This document shows positions 49,529-58,446 of a DNA stretch of 64,000 bases, piece after piece. Where the stretch lies: contig PENC01000001.1 in the NCBI GenBank assembly GCA_003674045.1, positions 124,001 through 188,000 on the forward strand, written 5' to 3'. The notes below the pieces were generated by a model. The model did no database searches and had not been told where the DNA came from. It was given only the letters and a program-made list of their open reading frames with translations. The translations under genes were made by a program, and so were the position numbers. Numbering within the stretch: the stretch's first letter is position 1; each line of letters opens with the position of its first letter. Origin of the DNA: Streptomyces griseocarneus. Lineage in GTDB: Bacteria; Actinomycetota; Actinomycetes; Streptomycetales; Streptomycetaceae.

Positions 49529-51025
49529 ATGTTCAAGAGAGGAGAATTCCGGTGCCCCGCCGCCGACGCTCTCAAGGCCCGCGGCTACCACACCACCGAT
49601 CCCGTGCCGCGCCGCCGCGAGCGGCTGGAGCACTTCGCTCTGAGCCCCTTCATGGCCGCCTGCGACGCCCGCTCCCGACCCTCCGGCAGCCCGCCCCGGG
49701 CACGTACCGCACCCCAGCACGACGGCCTGATGACGTGGACGGACCATGGCGTGAAGATGTATGAGACGGCCTTCCCCATCGACCCGGAACGCCCCCTGAA
49801 CGAGGTCCCCGAGCCGTGGACGTATCGCTACCGGCCGTCTGGCCCTGACCCGCGGAACGCCCAGGAGTACCGCTTCACCGTGTGGGGCCGCTGCCTGGCC
49901 TCCGCCGACGGCGCCTACCGTGAACTCCGCCTGCCCGTGCACCGCCTGAACCGAGATCTGCCGCCCGACGGGTTCACCGCCGCCGTCGCCCTGGTACTGG
50001 CCGAGGGAACCCCCGGGCTGCCGCCGGAGCACCTGCGGATCGTGGAGTTCGCGCTGTTCGACGGCCGTACGCGGGAGCTCTTCGCCGGCAGTCGGGCGCA
50101 GGCGCTCGTCCGATACCGCGAGCACGGTCCCGACGTCTTGGCCGGCGTATTGGACGGACGGGAATACCGCCCCGGGTCCGCCTGTGGCGGATGCTCCTAC
50201 CTGTCGGTCTGCCCGGCCCTGCGCGCGGCGCCCGGACTGCTGGGCATCGAGGCGCCGGAACGGCCCCGCCGCACCTGGTCGGTGACCAACGGACGCAACT
50301 ACCGAGCATGCCCGGCCCGCGACCACATGCGCCGGCTGCATCTGCCTACGGCCGACTCCGTCGAGCGCGAGGTGACGGCCGAGCGCGGCCGGGCCCTGCA
50401 CGCCTACCTCGCCGACCGACATGGCCACGGATCGCCTCGACCGTGCACGGTCGAGGTCCCCGAGGAGTGGGTGCCGGACGGATTCGACCTGCCCGACCAC
50501 GAACGCACGCTCGGTGCCCTCCTGTTGCGGCGGCATGCCGTGGTCTGCCCGCTGCGTTGCGTCGGAGACGGGGCGGACGTACGGACCGAACCCCGGGTGG
50601 TGCGGCACGATACCGCCGCCGACGTGGTGGTGATCGCCGCACCCGACCTGCTCTATCGGGACGCCGACTCATGGGTGTGGCGTGAGACCAAGACCTCCGC
50701 CACCGACCGGCGGTCCGACCGCCCCCTGCTGGAGCTCTACCCCCAACTGGCCCTGGCGGTCGTGCTGATCGCCCGCGGCGACCTGGGCGGCGCTCCGTCC
50801 CGTGCCCGGGTCGAGTTGGAGGTACTGCGCCCCGGCGGTGCCGACCTGGAGATCATCGACCCCTTCGCCTCAGTCAACCGGACCGTGGCGGAGGGAGTTC
50901 TGCGGGCGATGGTGGCCGACTGGCACGGGGACGACCGCTACGCGGCCGTGCCCGGACGCTCCTGCGAGCGGTGCGAAGTGGCCCGATGGTGCTCGGCGCC
51001 ACCCGCCACCGAGGCCGCGGCGTGA
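49529..51025 (+). CDS. Cas4/RecB-like PD-(D/E)XK nuclease with probable Fe-S cluster
   Basis: A 498-residue protein; start uncertain, since ATG 49529 has a poor ribosome site and ATG 49730 would still keep the domains. Cysteine groups CGGCSYLSVCPA near 218 and CERCEVARWC near 478 resemble the Fe-S cluster cysteines of Cas4/AddB nucleases. Between them are RGRALHAYLAD near 287, the catalytic pattern APDLLYRD near 371 and WRETKT near 384 (D...ExK), and a QLALAVVL motif near 405. It is predicted to be a DNA exonuclease. It is first in an operon with the Z/Y protein (GTGA overlap), the DinG-like helicase and pPIWI_RE. Confidence 0.75.
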   Translation: MFKRGEFRCPAADALKARGYHTTDPVPRRRERLEHFALSPFMAACDARSRPSGSPPRARTAPQHDGLMTWTDHGVKMYETAFPIDPERPLNEVPEPWTYRYRPSGPDPRNAQEYRFTVWGRCLASADGAYRELRLPVHRLNRDLPPDGFTAAVALVLAEGTPGLPPEHLRIVEFALFDGRTRELFAGSRAQALVRYREHGPDVLAGVLDGREYRPGSACGGCSYLSVCPALRAAPGLLGIEAPERPRRTWSVTNGRNYRACPARDHMRRLHLPTADSVEREVTAERGRALHAYLADRHGHGSPRPCTVEVPEEWVPDGFDLPDHERTLGALLLRRHAVVCPLRCVGDGADVRTEPRVVRHDTAADVVVIAAPDLLYRDADSWVWRETKTSATDRRSDRPLLELYPQLALAVVLIARGDLGGAPSRARVELEVLRPGGADLEIIDPFASVNRTVAEGVLRAMVADWHGDDRYAAVPGRSCERCEVARWCSAPPATEAAA

Positions 51026-52167
51026 GGGCGGGGACGGCCCGCCGGGCAGGCCGGCCGGACGACGGGGAGGCGTCCGAGTGCGTGGGCAGCGAACTCTTCC
51101 GCGAGCTCGCCCGCATGGTGGCGGCCCTCGCCGAGATCCAAGGACTCCGCTCGTTTGCCCTGCCCTACCCCGGCTTCGCCCAGAGCGCGCTGGATCGCAC
51201 GGTGATGCACTGCCTCGACGTCGGGGAGACACCGCCGAGAAGCCTTCCGGAGCTGTGGGAGTGGTGCCGGACCAGACCGGCCGGCGATCCGCTCTTCGCG
51301 GTCCCGGCCTCCCTGGTCACCCCGGGCACGACGCTGGTGCATCCGGTTGGCCGAATGCCGACCCGGTCGTGCCTCGAAGTCGCCTCGCGCGGGCGGGAAG
51401 GGGGCGTGGCAGCGCACGCCCGCGCACTTCTGGGCGACCTCGAAGCGCGGTGCGGAACAGGCGAACGCTACCGGCAGTGCCGCAGGTTCCTGGCCCATCA
51501 CCCGGTGGTTCACCAGCAGGATCGCTTCGGGCTCGACTGGAGCAAGGCCGTCTGGAGCCGGGTCAAGGACCTCTACGGGCCGCTGCCCGAATCCCTGCTC
51601 GTAGACGGCGTCTTCCTGCGCTGCCCCTCGTGCGGGCTCCCTGCCTTGCCTCGGGACGGAGCCGTGCCCGTACCCGGGCCGACGGCTGCCGACGCTGACA
51701 TCTGGTGCGAGGGGGAGGAATGCTCGCGTGACACCCCTCCGCAACTGATCCGCGAGCCGGACCAGACATGGATTCTGCGGCGCTCGCTGCGGATGTTCCT
51801 CGCACTGCCGCACCGGACCGAAGAGGCCGCCCGTGACGCACTGGATCGCGCCGGGATCGACCACGAGGCTTTGTCGGGACCTCTGTCCGCCTACCGGCTG
51901 AGGGACACCGGTCCGGGAACCGTGGACATCCACGTGTACGACCGCCTGCAGCCGGCCCTCCTCGCCGAACATCTCACAGACAGTGCACCCCTCGCGGACC
52001 GCACCCTCGTCGTGGTCCCTGACGCGCTCGCCGGGCGGGACGGCTACCGGGAAGTCTTCACCAAGGCCCTTCCCGCGCTCCTGCGGGACCGGCTGCCACT
52101 CACCACCCCCATGGAACTCGTGCCCGACCTGGGGCGGGCCCGGAGAGAGGAGAAAGATGATGCGTAG
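51022..52167 (+). CDS. pPIWI_RE-island Z/Y-domain protein with degenerate REase-like C-terminus
   Basis: A 381-residue protein read from GTG 51022, overlapping the nuclease stop. N-terminal helical domain (FALPYPGFAQSALDRTVMHC and DWSKAVWSRVKDLYGPLPES), a zinc ribbon (CPSCG near 200, CEGEEC near 230), a second helical domain (ILRRSLRMFLALPHRTEEAA), and a C-terminal alpha/beta part (AYRLRDTGPGTVDIHVYDRL then RTLVVVPDALAGRDGYREVF). This order suits the Z, Y and REase domains of the pPIWI_RE three-gene island. The expected catalytic text (YDL...VDVKD in family members, from memory) reads YRL...VDIHV here, so the nuclease site looks lost. Assignments are by pattern and context. Confidence 0.65.
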   Translation: MRAGTARRAGRPDDGEASECVGSELFRELARMVAALAEIQGLRSFALPYPGFAQSALDRTVMHCLDVGETPPRSLPELWEWCRTRPAGDPLFAVPASLVTPGTTLVHPVGRMPTRSCLEVASRGREGGVAAHARALLGDLEARCGTGERYRQCRRFLAHHPVVHQQDRFGLDWSKAVWSRVKDLYGPLPESLLVDGVFLRCPSCGLPALPRDGAVPVPGPTAADADIWCEGEECSRDTPPQLIREPDQTWILRRSLRMFLALPHRTEEAARDALDRAGIDHEALSGPLSAYRLRDTGPGTVDIHVYDRLQPALLAEHLTDSAPLADRTLVVVPDALAGRDGYREVFTKALPALLRDRLPLTTPMELVPDLGRARREEKDDA

Positions 52168-55100
52168 CATCACGCCGCCCCTGACCGACGTACTCCGCGC
52201 ACTCCAGGCGTTCCTGGGGGCGTCCGCCCCCAAGCCCGCCCTGGAAGCCCTCTGCCAGGTGGAACTCGGCCTTTACCTGCAGCAGAAGCTGATACCGGGC
52301 AGCCCCGCGGGCAGTGCCTGGGTGCTGTTCAGCGGATACGGGTTCGCCGAGGCGTACGGAGCGCCGCTGCCACAGGACACCGCGCAGACGCTGCGTGTCG
52401 CCCGGTACTCGTTGTGGACGCTGCGCAGGAGTCGTACCTGGCGGGAGGCACTGGAGAGCTACCAGCTGTTCGACCCCAAGGTGCGCGGCTACGATGTACC
52501 GGACACCGAGTTGCCCGCCATCCGCCGCGAACTCTCCGTCGCTGGCGACCGCTTCCCCGTCTACGAGCAACTGCTGCGTGCCGCACCGCCGCTGGCGGGC
52601 AAACGCATGCCGGTCGCTGGCCAGGGCCCGCACGCCTTCCTCGTCAGCCGCACCATGGCCGTCGTCGACCTGCCGCCCGTCCCCCGCACCCCCCTCGTCG
52701 CCCACGACATGGACCTGGAACCGGCCGGCGGCGGAGAGCCCCTGGTCTTCACCAGGAAGAGCCTGGAGCGCACCGCGGCGGAGATGGACGCCACGTACGC
52801 CCGCGCCGGCGGGGAAAAGCCGCCGCGCTGGCTGGAGCGGCTGCGGGCCTTCGACCTGTCCATCAAGGAGAACGGCACGTTCCACAAGGCCGGCAAGGAC
52901 GAGGACTTCACGTTCACAGTCGATGGGATCCAGCACCTGCTCGGTATCGTCGGTGTGGGCAAGAGCACATTGCGCGACATCGTCGCCGTTCATCTCGCCA
53001 AGCTCGGCAAACGCACCACCATCGTGGTCACCGACGTCGCGGAGGTGCTGAAGCTCGTCCGACTCTACAATTTCTACACCGATGGCGTCGCCGCACCCGT
53101 GCTCGGCTCCTCCGGCCGGGAGCGGCACGCCCAGCGGCTGCACCGCCGGCTGGCGGGCCGGGGCGAGCACCGGCTGCTCGCCCACGACGACCCCGCCTTC
53201 GCCTACCTCGGGACCTCCTGTGTGCTCAACGTCAGGCGGCAGGGCGCCACTTCGTCCACCGAGCCGCTCGCCTTCGGCGAGGCGCCCTGCTCCCGGCTCC
53301 GGCCACCGTCGGACCCGCGGCGCGACAAGGGCGCCGGACGGGCCTCCGAATGGCAGAAGCGGGCGACGAGCTGCCCGTACTGGTCCGCCTGCCCCCGGCA
53401 CCACGGAGCCCGCGCCTTGGTCGGTGCCCTGATCTGGGTGGCCACGCCGGCCGGACTGATCGACGCCTCGCCGCCCCACCCCCAGAACGGCGAGCGCATC
53501 CGCTACCTCGAACTCGCCTGCCGCCGCAGCGACCTCGTGATCATCGACGAGGCCGACCGCGTGCAGATGCAGCTCGACCAGATCTTCGCGCCAGCCCTTG
53601 TCCTCGCCAGCGACGAGGACAAGGGGCTGATCGACGAGCTGAGTCGGCACAAGATCCGGGAACTCGCGGCGAGTGGGCGCACCCAGCTCTCCGAACGGGA
53701 CGTGGAGACCTTCGCCGCCGCCCTCAACACCGCCGGATCAGCCACCGACCGGCTGTACGCGATGCTCGTCGCCCGGTACGAGCTGCGCAACTGGGTGCGG
53801 ACGGGCTACTTCAGCGCCTGGACGCTCCAGCTCGGACTGCTCGACGAACGCTACGAACTCCCCGACGGCAGCGGGCCGGAACACCGGAACCACACCCCCA
53901 GACAGGCCCTCGGCAAGCTTCTGGACGCCTTCCGCGACAACCCCTTCGGCGACCGCCGCCGCAGGACGGAGGAGGATTTCAGCCAGCTGACCGCCCTCCT
54001 CAACGAACTGCTCCACACCGGCAACCCGGAGAACACTCGGCGCCACCTGACCGAGGTCATGGACGAGGTCTTCCACCTCGACCCGAAGTACATGGCCGCC
54101 CGGAAGCAGAAGTACAAGGAGGAGTACGACGAGTGGCAGCGCGAGGAGGAGGAACGGCAGAAGAAGCGTGGGCGCCACCGGAAACCCAAGGCACCGCCCC
54201 AGACCCCCGAGCAGTGGCGGCAGGAGCTCGCCGAACGCTTCGAGTTCACACTGCTGCTCAGCGCCCTGGAACCCCGGCTCGCCATGATCAACGCCATGTG
54301 GCCCCGCGTGGAGGCCGCCCTCAGCCTGGGCTACAACACGATGTACCGTCGGCCGCTCGACTACGGCCCGATGGTGCCCGAGGCCCCGATGGGCAACGTA
54401 CTCGGCTTCCAGTTCCGGGTCCCGGGCGAGGACGAGGGCGGAGTCCGCAGCGGCGAGCTGACCTTCTTCCGCTGCAGCGGCGTCGGACGTGAGCTGCTGC
54501 GCGCCATGCCCCACCTCGCCTCAGTCGACGGTAGGCCCGGCGCCCATCTGCTGCTCATGTCCGGCAGCAGTTGGGCGGGCGCGTCCAGCCGCTATCATGT
54601 CTGTGTCCCGGTCGGTGTGATCATCGAGCCCCCGACCGAGGTGACCGAACGCATCGCGGACGAAAGCTTGATGCGCTTCGAGTTCATCGACGACGGCGAC
54701 GAGAAGCTGCGCCTGTCGGGAACCCACCCGGACGACCGCCCCGAGAAGCTGCGCTGCATCGCCACCCACCTCGGCGCGGGGGAGTACGACGCCCCCGAAG
54801 GCGGCCCGCTGGAGCGCGAGTTGCTCTCCCTTCCTCCGGGGCGCGACCAGATCCTCCTGTTGGTGGGCAGCTACGCCGAGGCGCGCATCGTGGCCGACAC
54901 CCTGCACAACCTCAACTCCCGCTGGCGCGACAGCGTGCTGTGTCTGGTCTCGGACGACGAGGAGATCGCTCCGGAGGACGAGGCGCCGTCCGCCTACCGC
55001 GCCCGGTCACTGCGTCGCGGCGACGTCGAGCACCTGAAGGACCTCGACGCGGACATCCTCGTGGCGCCCCTGCTGGCCGTGGAGCGGGGCCACAACATCC

Positions 55101-55669
55101 TCAACGACGACGACGAGGCAGCCATCGGCACGGTCTACTTCCTGGCGCGGCCCAATCCGCACCCCGAGGACCTGTCCCTGGCCGTCCACGCCGTCAATGA
55201 CTGGATCGTACGCGCCGTCACCGGCGGTGACTTCGATACCTGGGCACGGGGACGGGCCACCGTCGAGGAATTTGCCGACGAGGTCCGCCGCCTCGCCCGT
55301 TCGCGCTGGTACCAGGTGCTTGCCCGCTCGATGGCGTGGAGCCATCTCGGCGATGAGGCGCGGGAGCAGGTCACCTGGGACATGCTCGTCCTGCTATGGC
55401 AAGTGATCGGGCGGCTGGTGCGCGGCGGCGTACCGGCCCGGGTGGTCTTCGTCGACGCCGCCTTCGCCCCCAACCGCGCGGCCGTACCACCACGCCCCGA
55501 CACCCCCAGCTCCAGCCTGCTGCACAGCGTGCTCGACGTGCTGGACCCGTACTTCGACGGCGGCACGAAAAGCGCGGAGGAGCAGTTCATCGCCCGCGCC
55601 CTGTATGAACCGCTCCGGCGCATGCTCACCCGTCTGCTCGCCCCTGCTGCCGCCACGGCCCACCCGTAG
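52157..55669 (+). CDS. DinG/XPD-like superfamily 2 helicase of pPIWI_RE island
   Basis: An 1,170-residue helicase (ATG 52160, three bases later, is equally good and better spaced from the AGAGGAG site). N-terminal region of about 250 residues, then Walker A GIVGVGKST near 263, four cysteines at about 354, 377, 407 and 413 that suit the XPD-type Fe-S cluster, the DEAD box LVIIDEADRV near 460, a long charged coiled-coil insertion near 650-690, and helicase motif VI QVIGRLVRGG near 1081. It should unwind DNA or RNA-DNA hybrids with ATP. It overlaps the preceding gene by 11 bases and precedes pPIWI_RE by 32 bp. Confidence 0.83.
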   Translation: MMRSITPPLTDVLRALQAFLGASAPKPALEALCQVELGLYLQQKLIPGSPAGSAWVLFSGYGFAEAYGAPLPQDTAQTLRVARYSLWTLRRSRTWREALESYQLFDPKVRGYDVPDTELPAIRRELSVAGDRFPVYEQLLRAAPPLAGKRMPVAGQGPHAFLVSRTMAVVDLPPVPRTPLVAHDMDLEPAGGGEPLVFTRKSLERTAAEMDATYARAGGEKPPRWLERLRAFDLSIKENGTFHKAGKDEDFTFTVDGIQHLLGIVGVGKSTLRDIVAVHLAKLGKRTTIVVTDVAEVLKLVRLYNFYTDGVAAPVLGSSGRERHAQRLHRRLAGRGEHRLLAHDDPAFAYLGTSCVLNVRRQGATSSTEPLAFGEAPCSRLRPPSDPRRDKGAGRASEWQKRATSCPYWSACPRHHGARALVGALIWVATPAGLIDASPPHPQNGERIRYLELACRRSDLVIIDEADRVQMQLDQIFAPALVLASDEDKGLIDELSRHKIRELAASGRTQLSERDVETFAAALNTAGSATDRLYAMLVARYELRNWVRTGYFSAWTLQLGLLDERYELPDGSGPEHRNHTPRQALGKLLDAFRDNPFGDRRRRTEEDFSQLTALLNELLHTGNPENTRRHLTEVMDEVFHLDPKYMAARKQKYKEEYDEWQREEEERQKKRGRHRKPKAPPQTPEQWRQELAERFEFTLLLSALEPRLAMINAMWPRVEAALSLGYNTMYRRPLDYGPMVPEAPMGNVLGFQFRVPGEDEGGVRSGELTFFRCSGVGRELLRAMPHLASVDGRPGAHLLLMSGSSWAGASSRYHVCVPVGVIIEPPTEVTERIADESLMRFEFIDDGDEKLRLSGTHPDDRPEKLRCIATHLGAGEYDAPEGGPLERELLSLPPGRDQILLLVGSYAEARIVADTLHNLNSRWRDSVLCLVSDDEEIAPEDEAPSAYRARSLRRGDVEHLKDLDADILVAPLLAVERGHNILNDDDEAAIGTVYFLARPNPHPEDLSLAVHAVNDWIVRAVTGGDFDTWARGRATVEEFADEVRRLARSRWYQVLARSMAWSHLGDEAREQVTWDMLVLLWQVIGRLVRGGVPARVVFVDAAFAPNRAAVPPRPDTPSSSLLHSVLDVLDPYFDGGTKSAEEQFIARALYEPLRRMLTRLLAPAAATAHP

Positions 55670-55701
55670 GCGCCGAACCCCAGCGTCCAGGAGGAGATTT
55701 C

Positions 55702-58446
55702 ATGTATCACGCCATTCGCGTCGCGGCCTATGAACCCGGCCTGCTCCATGGGCCGTGGCGGGAAGAGATGAAGGTACTGCGGCTCGGCGAAGAGTTGCAC
55801 ACCGAGCTCGCCAGGATGCACGCCGAGGCCGACAAGGGCGCCATCCGCCCCGACCGGCTCCCCGTACGCAGGCTCAACTCCCTGCTCCAGGCGATGGCCC
55901 CCGGTGTTATCGCGACCGGCCGCAACGCCGGAACGGACGGCCACCTGCCGTGGCTCTACGCGCGGGAAGCCGTCCCGCCGGAGGTGTTGGCCCCGGTGAT
56001 CGGCACCTGGGCGGCGGGCATGTACCGGGAGGAGGATGACACCGAAGGCGTCGATCTGGAGGAGAGGCTCCGATCCGACGACCCGGCCGAGGCCATCCAT
56101 CTGCCACGCTGGGAGGCCGAGTCGGTCGACCTCGCCGAGACCGTGACCTCGGCGGGAGGAACCGCCGAACCCGCCGTTCGGCTCTACAATCTGCTGCCCG
56201 AGTGGGTCGCCTTCCGGCTGGCCGCCCGGACGTTCCGCACCGGGGGCACCACACTCCACTTCCGCGTCGAGAGCTCGGGGAACGGTGCGCGACTCGTCTC
56301 CTGGCCGCCGCAGCGGTACGAGCGACGCGGGCAGACCTGGTACTACTCGGCCTGTCTCAACGTCACCGTTCACACCGTGCCGTTCGCCCCACGGTTTCGC
56401 GTCCATGTGTCCACCCATGTACGTCGGTGGGCCACCCGGCTTGACGTACGCCCCCACCAGCTCGGCGGCACGACCGTCCTGCTCGATGCCCCGCTGCCGT
56501 GGCCGGGAGGGCCGGACCGGGGCCACCGACTGATGGTGAACACCCTCGGGTACGACCGGCGGCTGAAGGAACTGGCCTGGCGTCATCACAGTCCCGTACC
56601 GCTCATGCCCGAACTGGACATCGTACGCACCTACCCCCAGCCTGCGGCACTCTTCGCCCATCCGGAACGTTGGATCAACGGGTCCGGGGACGTGGCCGCT
56701 GGCATCGTCTACCACCCGTCGATCGGCCCGCACAAGGTCGGACCCGGGCTGATGCCACGGGAGCGGGCGGATCTGGATGCCTGGGTCGAGGAAGGGTTGC
56801 GTCCCATGCTGACCCGGGTCCCCGACCTCACGCGGGTGACCCGGAGTAACACTCCTTCGCTGCTGCCCCGTTCGGGTGCCGGACGTGACCCGGGCATCCG
56901 GGGCGCGCAGCTGGCCTTGCAGCGGCGGGCAGCGCTCGCGCGCGCACTGAACGGACGCCCCCTGGAGATCGACGTCTTCTGGCAGTCCCCGGAGACCCGT
57001 GCCGCACTGCTCGCGGAACTGCCGAAGCTCATCGGCTTCCCTACCGGGGAGAGAGTGGGGCCGACCGACGACGACACTTGGCGGTGGCGGGGGGAAGGGA
57101 TCGAGATCCGTGTACGAGCCCGGCCCGCGGGGCCCCTGGTCGATGCCCTGCCGGTCTCTCAGGAGCGCAGGCGCCCCAGGGCCGCCCGGCTGGCCGAAGC
57201 CGTCGAAGGGCGCTGCCGGCTCGTGGGGGGCCGGATGATCCCGCGACCCGACGGGACCGGAGCCGTGATTGCAGAGATCGCCGGCAAGGAGCGTTTCGCC
57301 GCCGTCCCCGACTCCGACCCCAAGCACGCGCTGCGCATCGCCTGGGCGCGGCAGGGCCGGCTGAGCCAGTTCGTCAACTTGCCGGAGGACACTGACAGTG
57401 GCTTGGAGTATCGAGCCAGGTGGACCTGGCTGGACACCTTCCGGCAGCTCGGCGCGATCAGCCCGCCCGCCCACCGGGTGGGAGTCGGAGTTCCCGGCGA
57501 CCTCCAGTACGTGGCGCTCTGGCTCGTACGCCACACCAGGAAGGGCCCCACGCGGTGTCCCGTCCGTCGACTGGTCGCGGTGAGGGTCCGCCCCGCGGAC
57601 GGACCGGGTGTCATCGAGGGGTGGGACGCCGAGCGCGCCGAATGGGTGCCGTACCCGAAGCTGTTGCTGCTGTTCTCCCAAGCAGTGGAACCGGAGGCGC
57701 GGGAGAGGGAGGACGCTGATACGGGAGGCCCTGGTGTTGGTGCAGCCGCCCGGGGAGGGCTCCGACCCGCTACCCGCCCAGGTGTTGGGCAGCACAGGCA
57801 GTGGGAGACCGAGCGGCAGATCCGCGCGCTGCTCTTCCAGCTCCGCGACCGCCCGACGCTCCTGCTGGCGGACGCCGGTAATCTGCGCCAGTACTGGCCC
57901 GGCCTGCGCAACGGCGAACTGGACCGTGACATGCTCGGCTTCGGCCCCGAACCCGCCCAGCGCCACACGCTCTACGGCGAGGATCTGCGGGTGGTGCTCG
58001 TACGGGACGCCAACGCGCGGGAGGAAGTGGCGGAGTGGTACGCCCACGACGCCAAGGGCAAAGTCGGCTTCGCCGAGGGAGTGTGGGGGACGGCGGAGAC
58101 GGAGAGCCGTGTCTTCGCGAGTACGGCCTCGACCCCGCACACGGTGGCGAAACTGCCGAAGGGACTCATGAAGCTGGCGCCCACGGCACAGGGCCGGACA
58201 GCACCCGGGAAGACCGCCTGGAACCCCGGACAGCTGGAGATCACCGTGCTCGGCTGCCTGTCGGAGAAGGCGCTGGCGGACTCGGGGCGCGCAGGAGGCC
58301 TGCCCGACCAGCCGGCGGAGTGGGCGACGCTCACGCACCAGCTCCGCTACCACGACGACTACCCGCCGCTCGCCCGGCCCCTCCCGCTGCACCTGGCGCG
58401 TCTCGCCGGTGAGTATGTGCTTCCGGTGGCCGGTACGAAGGAGTAG
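55702..58446 (+). CDS. pPIWI_RE protein (prokaryotic PIWI, R/E family)
   Basis: A 914-residue Argonaute-related protein starting at ATG 55702 after a strong AGGAGGAG site. An N-terminal X-type domain (RRLNSLLQAMAPGVIATGRN), a middle MID-like region (EIDVFWQSPETRAALLAEL), and a C-terminal RNase H-like PIWI domain (about 680-914) with LLLADAGNLRQYWPGLRNGE, the conserved Arg in VVLVRDANAREEVAEWY near 768, and the closing LPLHLARLAGEYVLP carrying the conserved Glu. These match the pPIWI_RE family, proposed from comparative genomics to act against invasive nucleic acids through R-loop or hybrid recognition. No canonical DEDX slicer set is visible, as expected. Last gene of the operon. Confidence 0.82.
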   Translation: MYHAIRVAAYEPGLLHGPWREEMKVLRLGEELHTELARMHAEADKGAIRPDRLPVRRLNSLLQAMAPGVIATGRNAGTDGHLPWLYAREAVPPEVLAPVIGTWAAGMYREEDDTEGVDLEERLRSDDPAEAIHLPRWEAESVDLAETVTSAGGTAEPAVRLYNLLPEWVAFRLAARTFRTGGTTLHFRVESSGNGARLVSWPPQRYERRGQTWYYSACLNVTVHTVPFAPRFRVHVSTHVRRWATRLDVRPHQLGGTTVLLDAPLPWPGGPDRGHRLMVNTLGYDRRLKELAWRHHSPVPLMPELDIVRTYPQPAALFAHPERWINGSGDVAAGIVYHPSIGPHKVGPGLMPRERADLDAWVEEGLRPMLTRVPDLTRVTRSNTPSLLPRSGAGRDPGIRGAQLALQRRAALARALNGRPLEIDVFWQSPETRAALLAELPKLIGFPTGERVGPTDDDTWRWRGEGIEIRVRARPAGPLVDALPVSQERRRPRAARLAEAVEGRCRLVGGRMIPRPDGTGAVIAEIAGKERFAAVPDSDPKHALRIAWARQGRLSQFVNLPEDTDSGLEYRARWTWLDTFRQLGAISPPAHRVGVGVPGDLQYVALWLVRHTRKGPTRCPVRRLVAVRVRPADGPGVIEGWDAERAEWVPYPKLLLLFSQAVEPEAREREDADTGGPGVGAAARGGLRPATRPGVGQHRQWETERQIRALLFQLRDRPTLLLADAGNLRQYWPGLRNGELDRDMLGFGPEPAQRHTLYGEDLRVVLVRDANAREEVAEWYAHDAKGKVGFAEGVWGTAETESRVFASTASTPHTVAKLPKGLMKLAPTAQGRTAPGKTAWNPGQLEITVLGCLSEKALADSGRAGGLPDQPAEWATLTHQLRYHDDYPPLARPLPLHLARLAGEYVLPVAGTKE

